Source: an uncultured Clostridia bacterium (GTDB taxonomy: Bacteria; Bacillota; Clostridia; Oscillospirales; Oscillospiraceae). From it: a stretch of DNA of 38,393 nt. The notes below the pieces were generated by a model, which worked only from the letters and a program-made list of their open reading frames with translations, searched no databases and was not told the origin of the DNA. The stretch covers positions 1-38,393 of the forward strand of contig CAMGRL010000016.1 of NCBI GenBank assembly GCA_946061515.1, read 5' to 3'. This document shows, one piece after another, positions 31,075 to 38,393 of this stretch. Each line of letters starts with the position of its first letter. The first letter of the stretch is position 1. The translations under genes were made by a program, and so were the position numbers.

Positions 31075-31213
31075 ATCTTAAGATTATCTTAAGATTTCCC
31101 CCCCAGTTTACCGCCAATCTGAGAATTGCGGGCCGCCACACAGGGCGGCCCCTACAACACCAACACAAATCCGGCGGGAGGCCGTAGGGGCGGCCCTGTG
31201 TGGCCGCCCGCGT
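31075..31213. repeat. 11-bp palindromic direct repeat and paired GGCCGCC hairpins
   Basis: ATCTTAAGATT occurs twice in tandem (31075-31085, 31086-31096); each copy is itself palindromic, and the 11-bp period is that of OmpR-type regulator sites. 31129-31155 and 31180-31213 are inverted copies of the CCGCCACACAGGGCGG/CCGCCCTGTGTGGCGG repeat also seen at 20354-20436. No gene lies in 31000-31265. Confidence 0.75.
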
Positions 31214-31265
31214 ACCCGCACCGTTATTTTCCCCAAGAAGAAAAACAGAAAGAGGGATTTTTCCG

Positions 31266-32069
31266 TTGAAGCAAAGAGTAATATCCGGCGCAATTTTGCT
31301 GATCATCACCTTTACCTGCATCGCCGTCTCCGAAGTGACAAGAGTTTTGTTTTTCGCCGCGGCGGGCATTCTCTGCGCCTATGAGCTGAGCCGCAATCTG
31401 GAAAAGCTGGAGGTGTACTGCTGCGCCTGGGTCATGTATGTCTACATCTCGGTCCAGGCCCTGCTGGCGCTGTTTCACGCCGGGGCCACGGCCTACATTG
31501 CCGCCATGGCCGGCGCCATCTATCTGGCCCTGTTCTCCGGCATTCTGCACCGGAAGGTCTCCGGCAACGGCGCCATGTACACCCTGGCCGGTGTGTGCTA
31601 TCCCTGCTTTCTCTTTGCGCTGCTGATGGTCATCAGCGTCAGCGACATCTGGCTGGAGACTTTGGCCCTGGCGGCCAGCGCCACCTGGATCTGCGACAGC
31701 TTCGCCCTTTTCGGCGGCATGCTCTTCGGCAAGCACAAGGTGGCCCCCCATGTGAGTCCCAACAAGACCATCGAGGGCTGCCTCTGCGGCGCTCTTTCCT
31801 CCATTTTGACAGGCGTTTTGATGTTTTATATCTTCCGTAACGTCTCAGCCATCCCCTTCTGGGTTTGCGTCATCACCTGCTTTGTGTCCTCCACCCTGGG
31901 CCAGCTGGGCGATCTGGCCGAGTCCCTGGTCAAGCGCATGATCGGCGTGAAGGATTTTTCCAACCTGATCCCCGGCCACGGCGGCATGTTCGACCGGGCG
32001 GACAGCCTGCTTTTCTCCATCCCTACCGCCTACCTCTGCCTGTACATCGCCGGGGCAGTGCTGGCATAA
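31266..32069 (+). CDS. cdsA: Phosphatidate cytidylyltransferase
   Basis: 267-residue membrane enzyme that makes CDP-diacylglycerol from phosphatidate and CTP. There are about seven to eight hydrophobic spans. The family signature runs from LGQLGDLAESLVKRMIGVKD to NLIPGHGGMFDRADSLLFS near the C-terminus. The start is taken as TTG 31266 (KQRVISGAILL follows at once, and GAGGGA lies about 10 nt upstream). The frame is open back into the repeat at 31200, which is unlikely to be coding. It lies 30 bp upstream of the diacylglycerol-kinase-family gene, forming a phospholipid pair. The isoprenoid-cycle genes often next to cdsA are absent. Confidence 0.92.
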   Translation: MKQRVISGAILLIITFTCIAVSEVTRVLFFAAAGILCAYELSRNLEKLEVYCCAWVMYVYISVQALLALFHAGATAYIAAMAGAIYLALFSGILHRKVSGNGAMYTLAGVCYPCFLFALLMVISVSDIWLETLALAASATWICDSFALFGGMLFGKHKVAPHVSPNKTIEGCLCGALSSILTGVLMFYIFRNVSAIPFWVCVITCFVSSTLGQLGDLAESLVKRMIGVKDFSNLIPGHGGMFDRADSLLFSIPTAYLCLYIAGAVLA

Positions 32070-32099
32070 GAACACCCCTATCCCTGGAAAGGAGCCGTC

Positions 32100-33017
32100 A
32101 TGGACAGCCTTGACAACAGCAAACTGAACACCGGACTGAAACCGGCCATGCTCATCATCAACCCCGTCTCCGGCAAGAAGCTGGCCCTGCGCTACATCCC
32201 CCAGATGATCCGCGCCCTGATGGACGGGGGCTATCTGGTGACTACGGTGGTCACCGCCAAGCGGGGCGACGCCACCGAGTTTGCCGCCCTCTACGGCGGG
32301 CAGTATGAGCTGATCTGCTGCACCGGCGGCGACGGCACACTGAACGAGACCCTAACCGGCATTGCCCGAGCGGGCATCGACGTGCCCCTGGGCTACATCC
32401 CCTGCGGCAGCACCAACGACTTTGCCGCCTCCCACAAGCTCTCCACGGACATCCTGACCGCCGCGAAGAACATCGCCTCCGGACGGGTGACGCGCTACGA
32501 TATCGGCAAGTTCGGGAAGCAGTATTTTTCCTATGTGGCGGCCTTCGGGGCCTTCTCCTGGCTGTCCTACACCACGGACCAGAACCTGAAAAACATGCTG
32601 GGCCACACGGCCTACATTCTGGACGGCATCAAGGACCTGCCCAAGATCAAGCCCTATCAGGTGAAGCTCACCGCCGACGGCATTGTCCACGAGGACAGCT
32701 ACATTTTCGGCGCTATCTGCAACTCCACCTCCATTGCCGGCACCATCGAGCTGCCGGAGAGCGTGGTGAACACCTGCGACGGCATTTTCGAGGTGCTGCT
32801 GATCAAAAATCCCAAGACCTTAGTGGAGCTGGATCAGATCGTCCGCTCCCTGCTGATGCAGGATTACACCTGCCCCTATGTGGAATTTTTCCAGGCCAGA
32901 AACATCTGCGTGGAAAATCCCCCCGATATGAACTGGTCCCTGGATGGGGAGTGCTCCGACCACTGCGAAAAGGCCCATGTGACGCCCATCCCCGGATTTT
33001 TAAAACTGCAAGGATGA
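32100..33017 (+). CDS. Diacylglycerol kinase family lipid kinase (YegS/BmrU type)
   Basis: A 305-residue kinase of the DAGK catalytic family. NPVSG at 21-25 and the nucleotide loop CTGGDGTLNET with GGDGT at 76-80 are present, followed by GYIPCGSTNDFA and the late LDGE motif (SLDGECSD). DgkB-like members phosphorylate diacylglycerol to phosphatidate, which would feed the cdsA product just upstream; some relatives act on other lipids. AAAGGAG precedes ATG 32100. It ends in a strong terminator into which an insertion sequence abuts. Confidence 0.92.
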   Translation: MDSLDNSKLNTGLKPAMLIINPVSGKKLALRYIPQMIRALMDGGYLVTTVVTAKRGDATEFAALYGGQYELICCTGGDGTLNETLTGIARAGIDVPLGYIPCGSTNDFAASHKLSTDILTAAKNIASGRVTRYDIGKFGKQYFSYVAAFGAFSWLSYTTDQNLKNMLGHTAYILDGIKDLPKIKPYQVKLTADGIVHEDSYIFGAICNSTSIAGTIELPESVVNTCDGIFEVLLIKNPKTLVELDQIVRSLLMQDYTCPYVEFFQARNICVENPPDMNWSLDGECSDHCEKAHVTPIPGFLKLQG

Positions 33018-33042
33018 AAAAGCACCCGAAAGGGTGCTTTTC
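33018..33042 (+). terminator. Terminator of the cdsA/lipid kinase operon
   Basis: AAAAGCACCC-GAAA-GGGTGCTTTT is a perfect stem-loop (10-bp stem, 4-nt loop) beginning right after the stop codon. The IS left end follows directly at 33041. Confidence 0.9.
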
Positions 33043-34610
33043 AGTCTGTCGAGAAACCCGGCTGCGCATTAAGCGGCAGCCGGGTTTCTGGTGCAAATAA
33101 CGGGAAAAAGCCGGTAAAACGAGAGAAGAAAATGCTCCTTCCACTTCCAACTGGCCAGCTTTTTCAGATTCATGGCAGCAAACTTAAGCTTCACCCAGTT
33201 TGTCACCTGGGCCAAGCCTCTGTATTGTGTATAACGCATAGCGTGCTTTTCTTTGGCGTCCGCAAAGACGCGCTCAATGGTCTCTTTCCGCTGCTTGTAA
33301 AGATCCCGGTGCTTCGGTGTATAACGGGCGTCGTCCGCCAGGTCCTCGTAATCCTTCCAGACATGCCTCTGTACGGTCTTTACACAGTCCTTGGAATGAG
33401 TGCAAAGCTCTCTGGTGGGACAATTTGCGCAAATCCTTGGATCGCTCTTGTATTCCCTGTAACCGTCCCGGTTTGTGGTGGCATATTTGAGAATCTGGTA
33501 TTCCGGGCAAATCACACAGTCATAGAATTCATCATAGACATATTTCCACCACTCATGGCCACCCTTCATCGTCTGCGGGCGCTTGTAAGCCGTAGAGAGC
33601 ACTCTGCCGTCATCAAAAACCTTCTTGCAGATATGGGGCGTCTTGTAAGCGGAATCGGCAACAATGCTTTCCACATCGGGAAAGGCTTCTGTTACCTTGT
33701 CATATACCTCGTCAAAAGCTACGCTGTCATGGACATTTCCGGCTGTGACCACCGTTTCCAACACAAAGCCATGACTGTCACAGGCCGTATGAGCCTCATA
33801 CGCAAACTGCCGCTTATGGCTGCCCTTTACGAACAGACCGCAGTCCGGGTCAGTCACGCTTTTCGTGACCATACGAGTCTTGTCTTTCTTCCGGCGAGCC
33901 AGTTTCTTTCGGGAGGTGTTGTCCTTTCGCTTCTTTGGTGGCATTGGCGGCTCGTCATCGTCATCGAAAGGTTTCTTGCCATGAGCTTCCCGGTCCGCGT
34001 TGACCTCCGCCATCAGCTCTTGGGCATAATGTTTCGATGCTGCCGGTATCTCGGCCTTTACCTGTTTCTTTGTGTTGGCATTGGCTTTGATGTGGGTGCC
34101 GTCAATGAAGACCGCCTTGGGAGACAGGTATCCCGCTTCCGCCACTTCCTCCAGGATCCATGCAAAGACCTGGTCTACCGTTTCTGTCGTAAAGCGGTGA
34201 CGGAAATTATAACTCACCGTGGAAAAGTGCGGCGTTTCTTCTTGGAGCGTATAGCCCAGAAACCAGCGGTAGGCTACGTTCAGGTTGACTTCTTCCGCCG
34301 TCCGCCGCAGGGAAGGCAGCCCATACAGGTGCTGGATCAGTACCATCTTGAACAGCACCACCGGATCCACACTGGGCCGTCCGTTATCTTCACTGTACAG
34401 TGGCGCTACCATTTCATAAATGCGGTTAAAATCCACTGCCGCGTCTACTTTCCGTAGTAAATGTTCGGCGGGGACAAGGCTTTCTGTGTCTACGATTTCC
34501 ACTACGCCGCGATCCAGTTTACCACGTTCCAACATCTTTCATCACCCACTTTATTTTACCTCATATATGCAAAAAAGCCCAGCATAAACTGGACTTTTTC
34601 GACAGACTGA
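33041..34610 (-). mobile_element. IS1182-family insertion sequence, complete
   Basis: It is about 1,570 bp, bounded by imperfect inverted repeats TCAGTCTGTCGAGAAA (33041-33056) and, reversed, TCAGTCTGTCGAAAAA (34610-34595). One transposase gene fills it. The flanks (...TTTT and CCGG...) show no target duplication. It sits between two palindromes, the terminator at 33018-33042 and the CCGGCGCGGG...CCCGCGCCGG hairpin at 34611-34637. Confidence 0.88.
33069..34535 (-). CDS. IS1182-family DDE transposase
   Basis: 488 residues. The N-terminal DUF772 region (with GRPSVDPVVLFKMVLIQHLY and LPSLRRTAEEVNLNVAYRWF) is followed by the RNase-H-like catalytic domain. The first Asp is in VFIDGTHIKANANTKK and the second in VADSAYKT. 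The last acidic residue is in the RKETIERVFADAKEKHAMRY block. A charged insert (about 185-215, rich in K, D and P) and a cysteine cluster (CANCPTRELC) are typical of the family. It is intact, so the element may be active. Confidence 0.93.
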   Translation of the reverse strand: MLERGKLDRGVVEIVDTESLVPAEHLLRKVDAAVDFNRIYEMVAPLYSEDNGRPSVDPVVLFKMVLIQHLYGLPSLRRTAEEVNLNVAYRWFLGYTLQEETPHFSTVSYNFRHRFTTETVDQVFAWILEEVAEAGYLSPKAVFIDGTHIKANANTKKQVKAEIPAASKHYAQELMAEVNADREAHGKKPFDDDDEPPMPPKKRKDNTSRKKLARRKKDKTRMVTKSVTDPDCGLFVKGSHKRQFAYEAHTACDSHGFVLETVVTAGNVHDSVAFDEVYDKVTEAFPDVESIVADSAYKTPHICKKVFDDGRVLSTAYKRPQTMKGGHEWWKYVYDEFYDCVICPEYQILKYATTNRDGYREYKSDPRICANCPTRELCTHSKDCVKTVQRHVWKDYEDLADDARYTPKHRDLYKQRKETIERVFADAKEKHAMRYTQYRGLAQVTNWVKLKFAAMNLKKLASWKWKEHFLLSFYRLFPVICTRNPAAA

Positions 34611-34637
34611 CCGGCGCGGGAGAATATCCCGCGCCGG
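34611..34637. other. GC hairpin next to the IS right end
   Basis: CCGGCGCGGG...CCCGCGCCGG forms a 10-bp stem directly adjacent to the IS. It lies 33 bp downstream of the immunity-like gene (minus strand), but without a T tract; the IS end follows instead. It may be a terminator that lost its T tract to the insertion, or part of the IS target. Confidence 0.55.
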
Positions 34638-34670
34638 TCCGTTTATTGCTTTATTGGGTTTTCAGCCCTT

Positions 34671-35138
34671 TTATTTCTTCCAGAATGCCCAGGGGCTTTT
34701 CTTCTCGTTCATCTGCGGCGTATCCTTTTTTCTCTCCTCCAAAATCCATGCTCTGAGTACATCATTCTGGCTCAGGTCAGATTCAGCAGGACATACAGGC
34801 TCATATTTGTAATACGCATCCAGAGAATTGTTTTTCACCAAATAGTGAAGCCTGATCTCGGTAGGCGCGGGCTTGCCGTATTGCTTGCACAGCTTGTTGA
34901 ACTTATCGACATCTTCGGTTCCTATCAACAAAAGGTCTCTCTGTAAACTGGGCGGAAAAAGCTGGTCAATGGTTTTTATCTGCCCCTTTACCCGGCAGAA
35001 GGTATGGAACATATGGCAAGTCGCTTCGTTTGAGATATAAATAAAAATCTCATCCGCAATTCCTTCCATCGCCTCCATGCACAGCGAAACATAATCCGCC
35101 TGCAGATCCATGAATTCATCTTCAAAAATCTTTGCCAT
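34671..35138 (-). CDS. Putative immunity protein for the adjacent toxin
   Basis: 155 residues; no family recognised with certainty. It begins MAKIFEDEFMDLQADYVSLC, is acidic in its first half, and ends in a basic stretch (NEKKSPWAFWKK). The secondary structure looks mixed alpha/beta with no signal or membrane segment, as expected of a cytoplasmic inhibitor. It starts 17 bp after the stop of a toxin-like gene and has AGGAGA before the ATG, so it is co-expressed with it. The immunity role is inferred from that position only. Confidence 0.6.
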   Translation of the reverse strand: MAKIFEDEFMDLQADYVSLCMEAMEGIADEIFIYISNEATCHMFHTFCRVKGQIKTIDQLFPPSLQRDLLLIGTEDVDKFNKLCKQYGKPAPTEIRLHYLVKNNSLDAYYKYEPVCPAESDLSQNDVLRAWILEERKKDTPQMNEKKSPWAFWKK

Positions 35139-35155
35139 AAGTTATTCTCCTGTTT

Positions 35156-37453
35156 TCAATTATAGATTGTTTTTATACTGGTCAAGCCGTTTATCGAATA
35201 ATATATTGTGAATTTCGAAGGTCGGGAACTTCCCGTATCATAACTGATTCTGATCTCAGCGGATACTTTCTGCTTATTGTTCAGCGCAGCTTCCCACTCT
35301 CTTTCAATTTTTCTGAATTCCTTTCGATTGACCTCCCTCGCCTGGGACACCAAGTTGTCCAGTTTGGGCGATCCGCCGAATAGGTCTCCGAAAAGATGCC
35401 CCGCATCATCTCCGGCCAGCTTTCCGGGGGTATTGCGGGAATGGGGGAGCCTTTGATCGTGTTCTTTTAATTGCAGCTCATCCACTCTGGCGTATTCGAT
35501 CAGTCCCTCGCTGTTTGTCACATAGATATAGTCGTGTTCACCGGTCGTATATGTACAGTTGGGCTTCAGCTTACCTCTATATATATGGCTGCCGTCGCTT
35601 ATGATGTTTGACCGGTCCAGAGGATAATCTGACGGCATTGTATCATGTTGATTGGCATTCTGCAAGGAATTGTTGCCGACATAGGGTGAATCGTCAGGGT
35701 TTTTCCAGTCCTGATTGAGGGCCAGTTTGGTTTCCGGGTTCAGCGTTTCCAGATCGCCCGGGTCGGCGGGAAAATTTGTCCCTTCCTGCGGCCGGATAAC
35801 ACTGTTTTCGTTCTCCATGAGGTTCTGATCATTCACATCGACTTTGGCCGGTACCTGGAGCGCCCGCCGGACAGCCTCCGCGCTGATCTGACCTGCGCCC
35901 AATATGCTGTTGATGATGAACGCATCCTTGGCCTCTTCTTTCATCAGCTCCGGGTTGATGATCGCATTGGGGTTTTCATTGGAGTATATGGGAACATCGT
36001 CGGAATAAACGGTTTTCAGTCCCCGCTCTAATATGCCCTGCAAACCTTCCTCGAAGATTTCGCTGCCTGTGCTTTTTACCCACGGTAAGAAAAAACCGCT
36101 GTCGCCCTGTTTTGCGAGGGCCTGAATCTGCTCAGGGAGCGCCTGAATACCGCCTAAATCATCGACTACGCCACCCACCTCTATCGTCGCATTATTCCAC
36201 CCGGTGGCCAATGCGTACAGCGACGCCAGCTCTTCTGAAGCTCCGTCGGCCAGGGCAGCTTCATAGTTGGAGCCTACGGTTCGGAAGATACTATTCAACC
36301 AGTTGGGGGACTTCATCATATTGACCGTTGCGTTTGCAATGGATTTTATCTTTTGGGCAAGTTCTCCGCTCTGCGCAATATTTGAGGCAATCTGAAGGCT
36401 CCTGGTTGTATCCTGCGCACTTGTGCTCATGCCCATTGTCAGAAAGGCTAAGACAGCGTCCGGCAAAACGGAAAAGGCCATTGGTCCATATTTGTTCACC
36501 AGCTCCGCTGCCTTATTTCCGCTCGCGTTCGCCTCATAGTATTCCGCCTCTCTGCGATTGGTCTCACGTACCCATTCAGCCAATGCGGTTATGGGGTTGG
36601 TCGTCTCTCCCACGACTTGCTTGCCTGCCACAGCGTTCACAGTTTCTCCGAGCAAAGTCCAAAGCTCTTGCGTAAAGCCTCCGAAAAGCGCGTTTGCCGA
36701 ATCGGTATAACTCTGCACCGTCTGACCGGCCCCCTGCTCTATCGTGCCGCCGATCAGTTGGGCGATATTCACTTTTTTAGAAGAAGGGCGAACCTTTTCC
36801 AGTTTGCTCTTCAGCTCCTTTATTCGGGCTTGTTCCTCCTCTATCTGTCTGCCGTAATTGAAGATCTGTTCAGGCGTTTCTGCGTAAGCGTAATCTATCT
36901 TCAGCGTTTTGAGCCGGCTTTCCGCATAGTCAAGATCCTGTTGGATCTGGTCGGCTCTGCCGTCCCGGCCGCCTCCGCCCCCGGAAAAGCCTCCGCCGCC
37001 CTTGCCACTGCCGTTGCCGAAGCCGCTTTCACTATTTTGGCTGTTCTGACTTTCCGGCTTTGCAAAGCTCCCGCTTGTGCCGGAAAAGCCGCCGCTGTTC
37101 ACTATGGCGCCGCCGGGGCTGCTCTGCGGCGCGGGCTGATTCCTGTTATGCCACGGCGCCATGATTCCCGCCAGTGCGCCGTAGTTCTCCCCGCCGGAAG
37201 GCTCCCCTGAAAGGGGAGCTGTCGGCGCAGCCGGCTGAGGGGTCCAGGGCTCCCCGGTGGGGGAGCCTTGGGGGCGGGCGACCGCAAGGGTCGCCCCTAC
37301 ATCATTGGGGGAAGTCCGGCGGGAAACCGCAGGAAAAGAAACAATGTCGAATATCTCCTCCTGCCGGGTGCGCGGTGCAGGGCTGGCCGGGCTGCTTTGT
37401 TCGCCCCAGCATATGCCGAGAATGCTGTATATTTCGTTTTGCCGTGATACCAT
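35156..37453 (-). CDS. Polymorphic toxin-like protein with NS_2-type nuclease C-terminus
   Basis: 765 residues. A low-complexity N-terminus (1-170; Ser/Gly/Pro-rich) precedes a coiled coil (about 170-225). A long Ala-rich helical region (230-560) follows, with a hydrophobic stretch around FSVLPDAVLAFLTMGM. The C-terminal 130 residues carry YIYVTNSEGLIEYARVDEL, GDDAGHLFGDLFGGSP with the catalytic-type His686, NLVSQAREVNRKEF and the RPSKFTIYYSI strand. This is the pattern of the DNA/RNA non-specific endonuclease NS_2 toxins carried by secreted polymorphic effectors. AAGGAAAG precedes ATG 37453. It lies in an operon with a 5'-truncated phage-like gene and an immunity-like gene. No signal peptide is seen. 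Residues about 51-85 are encoded by a dispersed genomic repeat. Confidence 0.75.
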   Translation of the reverse strand: MVSRQNEIYSILGICWGEQSSPASPAPRTRQEEIFDIVSFPAVSRRTSPNDVGATLAVARPQGSPTGEPWTPQPAAPTAPLSGEPSGGENYGALAGIMAPWHNRNQPAPQSSPGGAIVNSGGFSGTSGSFAKPESQNSQNSESGFGNGSGKGGGGFSGGGGGRDGRADQIQQDLDYAESRLKTLKIDYAYAETPEQIFNYGRQIEEEQARIKELKSKLEKVRPSSKKVNIAQLIGGTIEQGAGQTVQSYTDSANALFGGFTQELWTLLGETVNAVAGKQVVGETTNPITALAEWVRETNRREAEYYEANASGNKAAELVNKYGPMAFSVLPDAVLAFLTMGMSTSAQDTTRSLQIASNIAQSGELAQKIKSIANATVNMMKSPNWLNSIFRTVGSNYEAALADGASEELASLYALATGWNNATIEVGGVVDDLGGIQALPEQIQALAKQGDSGFFLPWVKSTGSEIFEEGLQGILERGLKTVYSDDVPIYSNENPNAIINPELMKEEAKDAFIINSILGAGQISAEAVRRALQVPAKVDVNDQNLMENENSVIRPQEGTNFPADPGDLETLNPETKLALNQDWKNPDDSPYVGNNSLQNANQHDTMPSDYPLDRSNIISDGSHIYRGKLKPNCTYTTGEHDYIYVTNSEGLIEYARVDELQLKEHDQRLPHSRNTPGKLAGDDAGHLFGDLFGGSPKLDNLVSQAREVNRKEFRKIEREWEAALNNKQKVSAEIRISYDTGSSRPSKFTIYYSINGLTSIKTIYN
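37199..37303. repeat. Dispersed hairpin repeat inside the toxin gene
   Basis: GGCTCCCCTGAAAGGGGAGC with a GTCGGCGCAGCCGGCTGAGG tail (37200-37240), then GGGCTCCCCGGTGGGGGAGCC (37245-37266) and GGGCGACCGCAAGGGTCGCCC with CTAC (37277-37302). These are the same module types as in the intergenic repeats at 1-712, 3840 and 20354. Here they lie in frame within a coding sequence. Confidence 0.85.
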
Positions 37454-37462
37454 GCACTTTCC

Positions 37463-38249
37463 TTACCCCAGACTGTATTTCTTATCGTTCAATTGCTGCT
37501 TGAACAGGGCGTACTGTGTTTCGCTCATGTTTTTCAGCGCATTGCTCTGCGCGATCTGCTTTACCACATTGCTCAGGCTGTCCCTGTCTCCGGCGTTTCG
37601 CACCCAGCTCAGGATCGTAGACATGCCCCTTGTATCCAGACCTTTTCCTTCAGGTTCAGGATCGGGCTCAGGCTGCGGCGTATACGCCGGCTGATACCCT
37701 TTCGGGTACTTCCCGGTGATGGCCTTATACTCCTCGGCGCTCATTCTGCCGGTGTTGTAGGCCAGGTCCGGGTTCTGGGCCTTCCAGAGGGCGGCCATGT
37801 TGGCCGCCGTCTCCTGGCCGTAAAGCCCGGCGTAGCCGGAGAAATCCCCATAGGCCGCAAGGGTCTTGGCCGTGTTCAGGTCCCGGGTGTAGCCGTTGTT
37901 GTACTCATTCAGCAGCGCCTGGGCACGCTGGTAGTCGTTGTCCGCGATGGCGGAGGACACGTTTGCCTGATACTGCCGCTCCAGCTCCGCGATGCCCCTG
38001 TCCGCCTCCGTCATCGCGTCGGCCTGAGAAGTGCGCAGATTGCCCATGTCCCGCTGATACGCGCTGTTCTGGGCCAGCGCCGCCTGGCTGGCCGTGCCGC
38101 TGTTCAGCCCCGCGCCCGCCGCCTGAAGGTTGAAATTCCGGCGGTTTCTCTCGTACTGGGCGGACAGATCGTTGGCCTGCTGCTGATACTGCCCCGGCAG
38201 CTTGTCCCGGGCTGCCTCCGCCTTGCTGGCCCCTACCGTTCTGTTTCAG
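37463..38249 (-). pseudogene. 5'-truncated phage-like structural gene
   Basis: The frame is open from about 38249 to the stop at 37463 and contains ARDKLPGQYQQQANDLSAQY, RRNFNLQAAGAGLNSGTASQ, YQRAQALLNEYNNGY and the Pro/Glu-rich YTPQPEPDPEPEG. This is the Ala/Gln/Tyr-rich helical style of hypothetical proteins in clostridial prophages that precede portal or toxin-like proteins. The longest ATG-initiated piece begins at 38047, but similarity continues upstream of it to where TGA closes the frame. The 5' end is therefore missing, probably cut by whatever lies at 38240-38393. It precedes the toxin gene by 9 bp. Confidence 0.6.
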
Positions 38250-38263
38250 TCGGGAAATGGGCG

Positions 38264-38310
38264 CAAAAATGCCCCCTGATGAGGAGAAATCCGCATCAGG
38301 GGGGCATTCA
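38264..38310 (-). terminator. Terminator near the right edge
   Basis: ATGCCCCCTGATG...CATCAGGGGGGCAT forms a strong stem, followed on the minus strand by TTTTTGCG. It would end a gene entering from beyond the right edge. Confidence 0.75.
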
Positions 38311-38356
38311 TCTGGTTATCGCTTATATTTACTTTTTACTTTTGCGAAGCGCTTTA

Positions 38357-38393
38357 CTATCTCAGAAACGCAAATCCGGATTCAATCAGGTTC
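38357..38393 (-). CDS. Possible C-terminal end of a gene entering from the right
   Basis: On the minus strand the frame NLIESGFAFLR followed by TAG (38357-38359) lies about 50 bp before the terminator. Eleven codons are too few to identify a product. Confidence 0.25.
   Translation of the reverse strand, partial: NLIESGFAFLR

Overview
Organism. The window is GC-rich (high-GC third positions in most genes), with Shine-Dalgarno starts of AGGAGG type, Firmicutes gene families (DUF1836, DegV, DUF5685, BceAB-type transporter, EFR1 ferredoxin, CpsB-type phosphatase) and intergenic gaps packed with small foldback repeats. This points to a chromosome of a gut-type clostridium of the Oscillospirales (Oscillospiraceae/Ruminococcaceae). 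That is inference from gene content; no rRNA or tRNA was seen.

Layout. 1-720: 207-bp tandem repeat, 3.4 copies. 925-2044: cysK with its own promoter, a possible Rrf2-type operator and a 14-codon upstream ORF. 2094-3711: a DUF1836 regulator, an internally deleted degV remnant and an RluA-type pseudouridine synthase. 3726-4230: repeats. 4333-5490: a RumA/RlmD-type 23S rRNA uracil methyltransferase. 5491-9691: an AT-richer island at the 3' end of that gene, holding restriction and recombinase remnants, a GTPase/zinc-ribbon pair and an SGNH hydrolase. It is interspersed with degenerate copies of the methyltransferase 3' end, as expected of repeated integration there. 9796-11791: THEP1-like NTPase, DUF364-type protein and sfsA. 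11920-12276: a His-rich CsoR-family metal sensor with an operator-like site. 12419-16094: a heterodimeric ABC exporter. 16278-19071: a BceAB-like transporter with a BceR-type site upstream.

19204-21201: a radical SAM/SPASM enzyme and, upstream on the same strand, a Cys-containing 134-residue protein with a RiPP-precursor-like look, behind a very strong promoter. 21493-26399: a tyrosine-phosphorylation cassette (PHP phosphatase, surface Ig-like protein, two tandem Wzz-kinase fusions with Tyr-Gly tails) with no glycosyltransferases beside it. 26841-28741: membrane zinc-ribbon protein, DUF5685 and J-domain protein operon. 28813-29883: ddl. 30214-30999: EFR1 flavodoxin-ferredoxin. 31266-33017: cdsA and a diacylglycerol-kinase-family gene. 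33041-34610: a complete IS1182-type element. 34671-38250: an immunity-like gene, a polymorphic toxin with an NS_2-type nuclease C-terminus, and a 5'-truncated phage-like gene.

How it fits together. Most of the window is ordinary housekeeping and transport. The least ordinary parts are the rumA-tail island, the radical SAM/Cys-rich protein pair, the tandem BY-kinases, and the toxin gene that has taken one of the genome's dispersed repeats in frame into its coding sequence.
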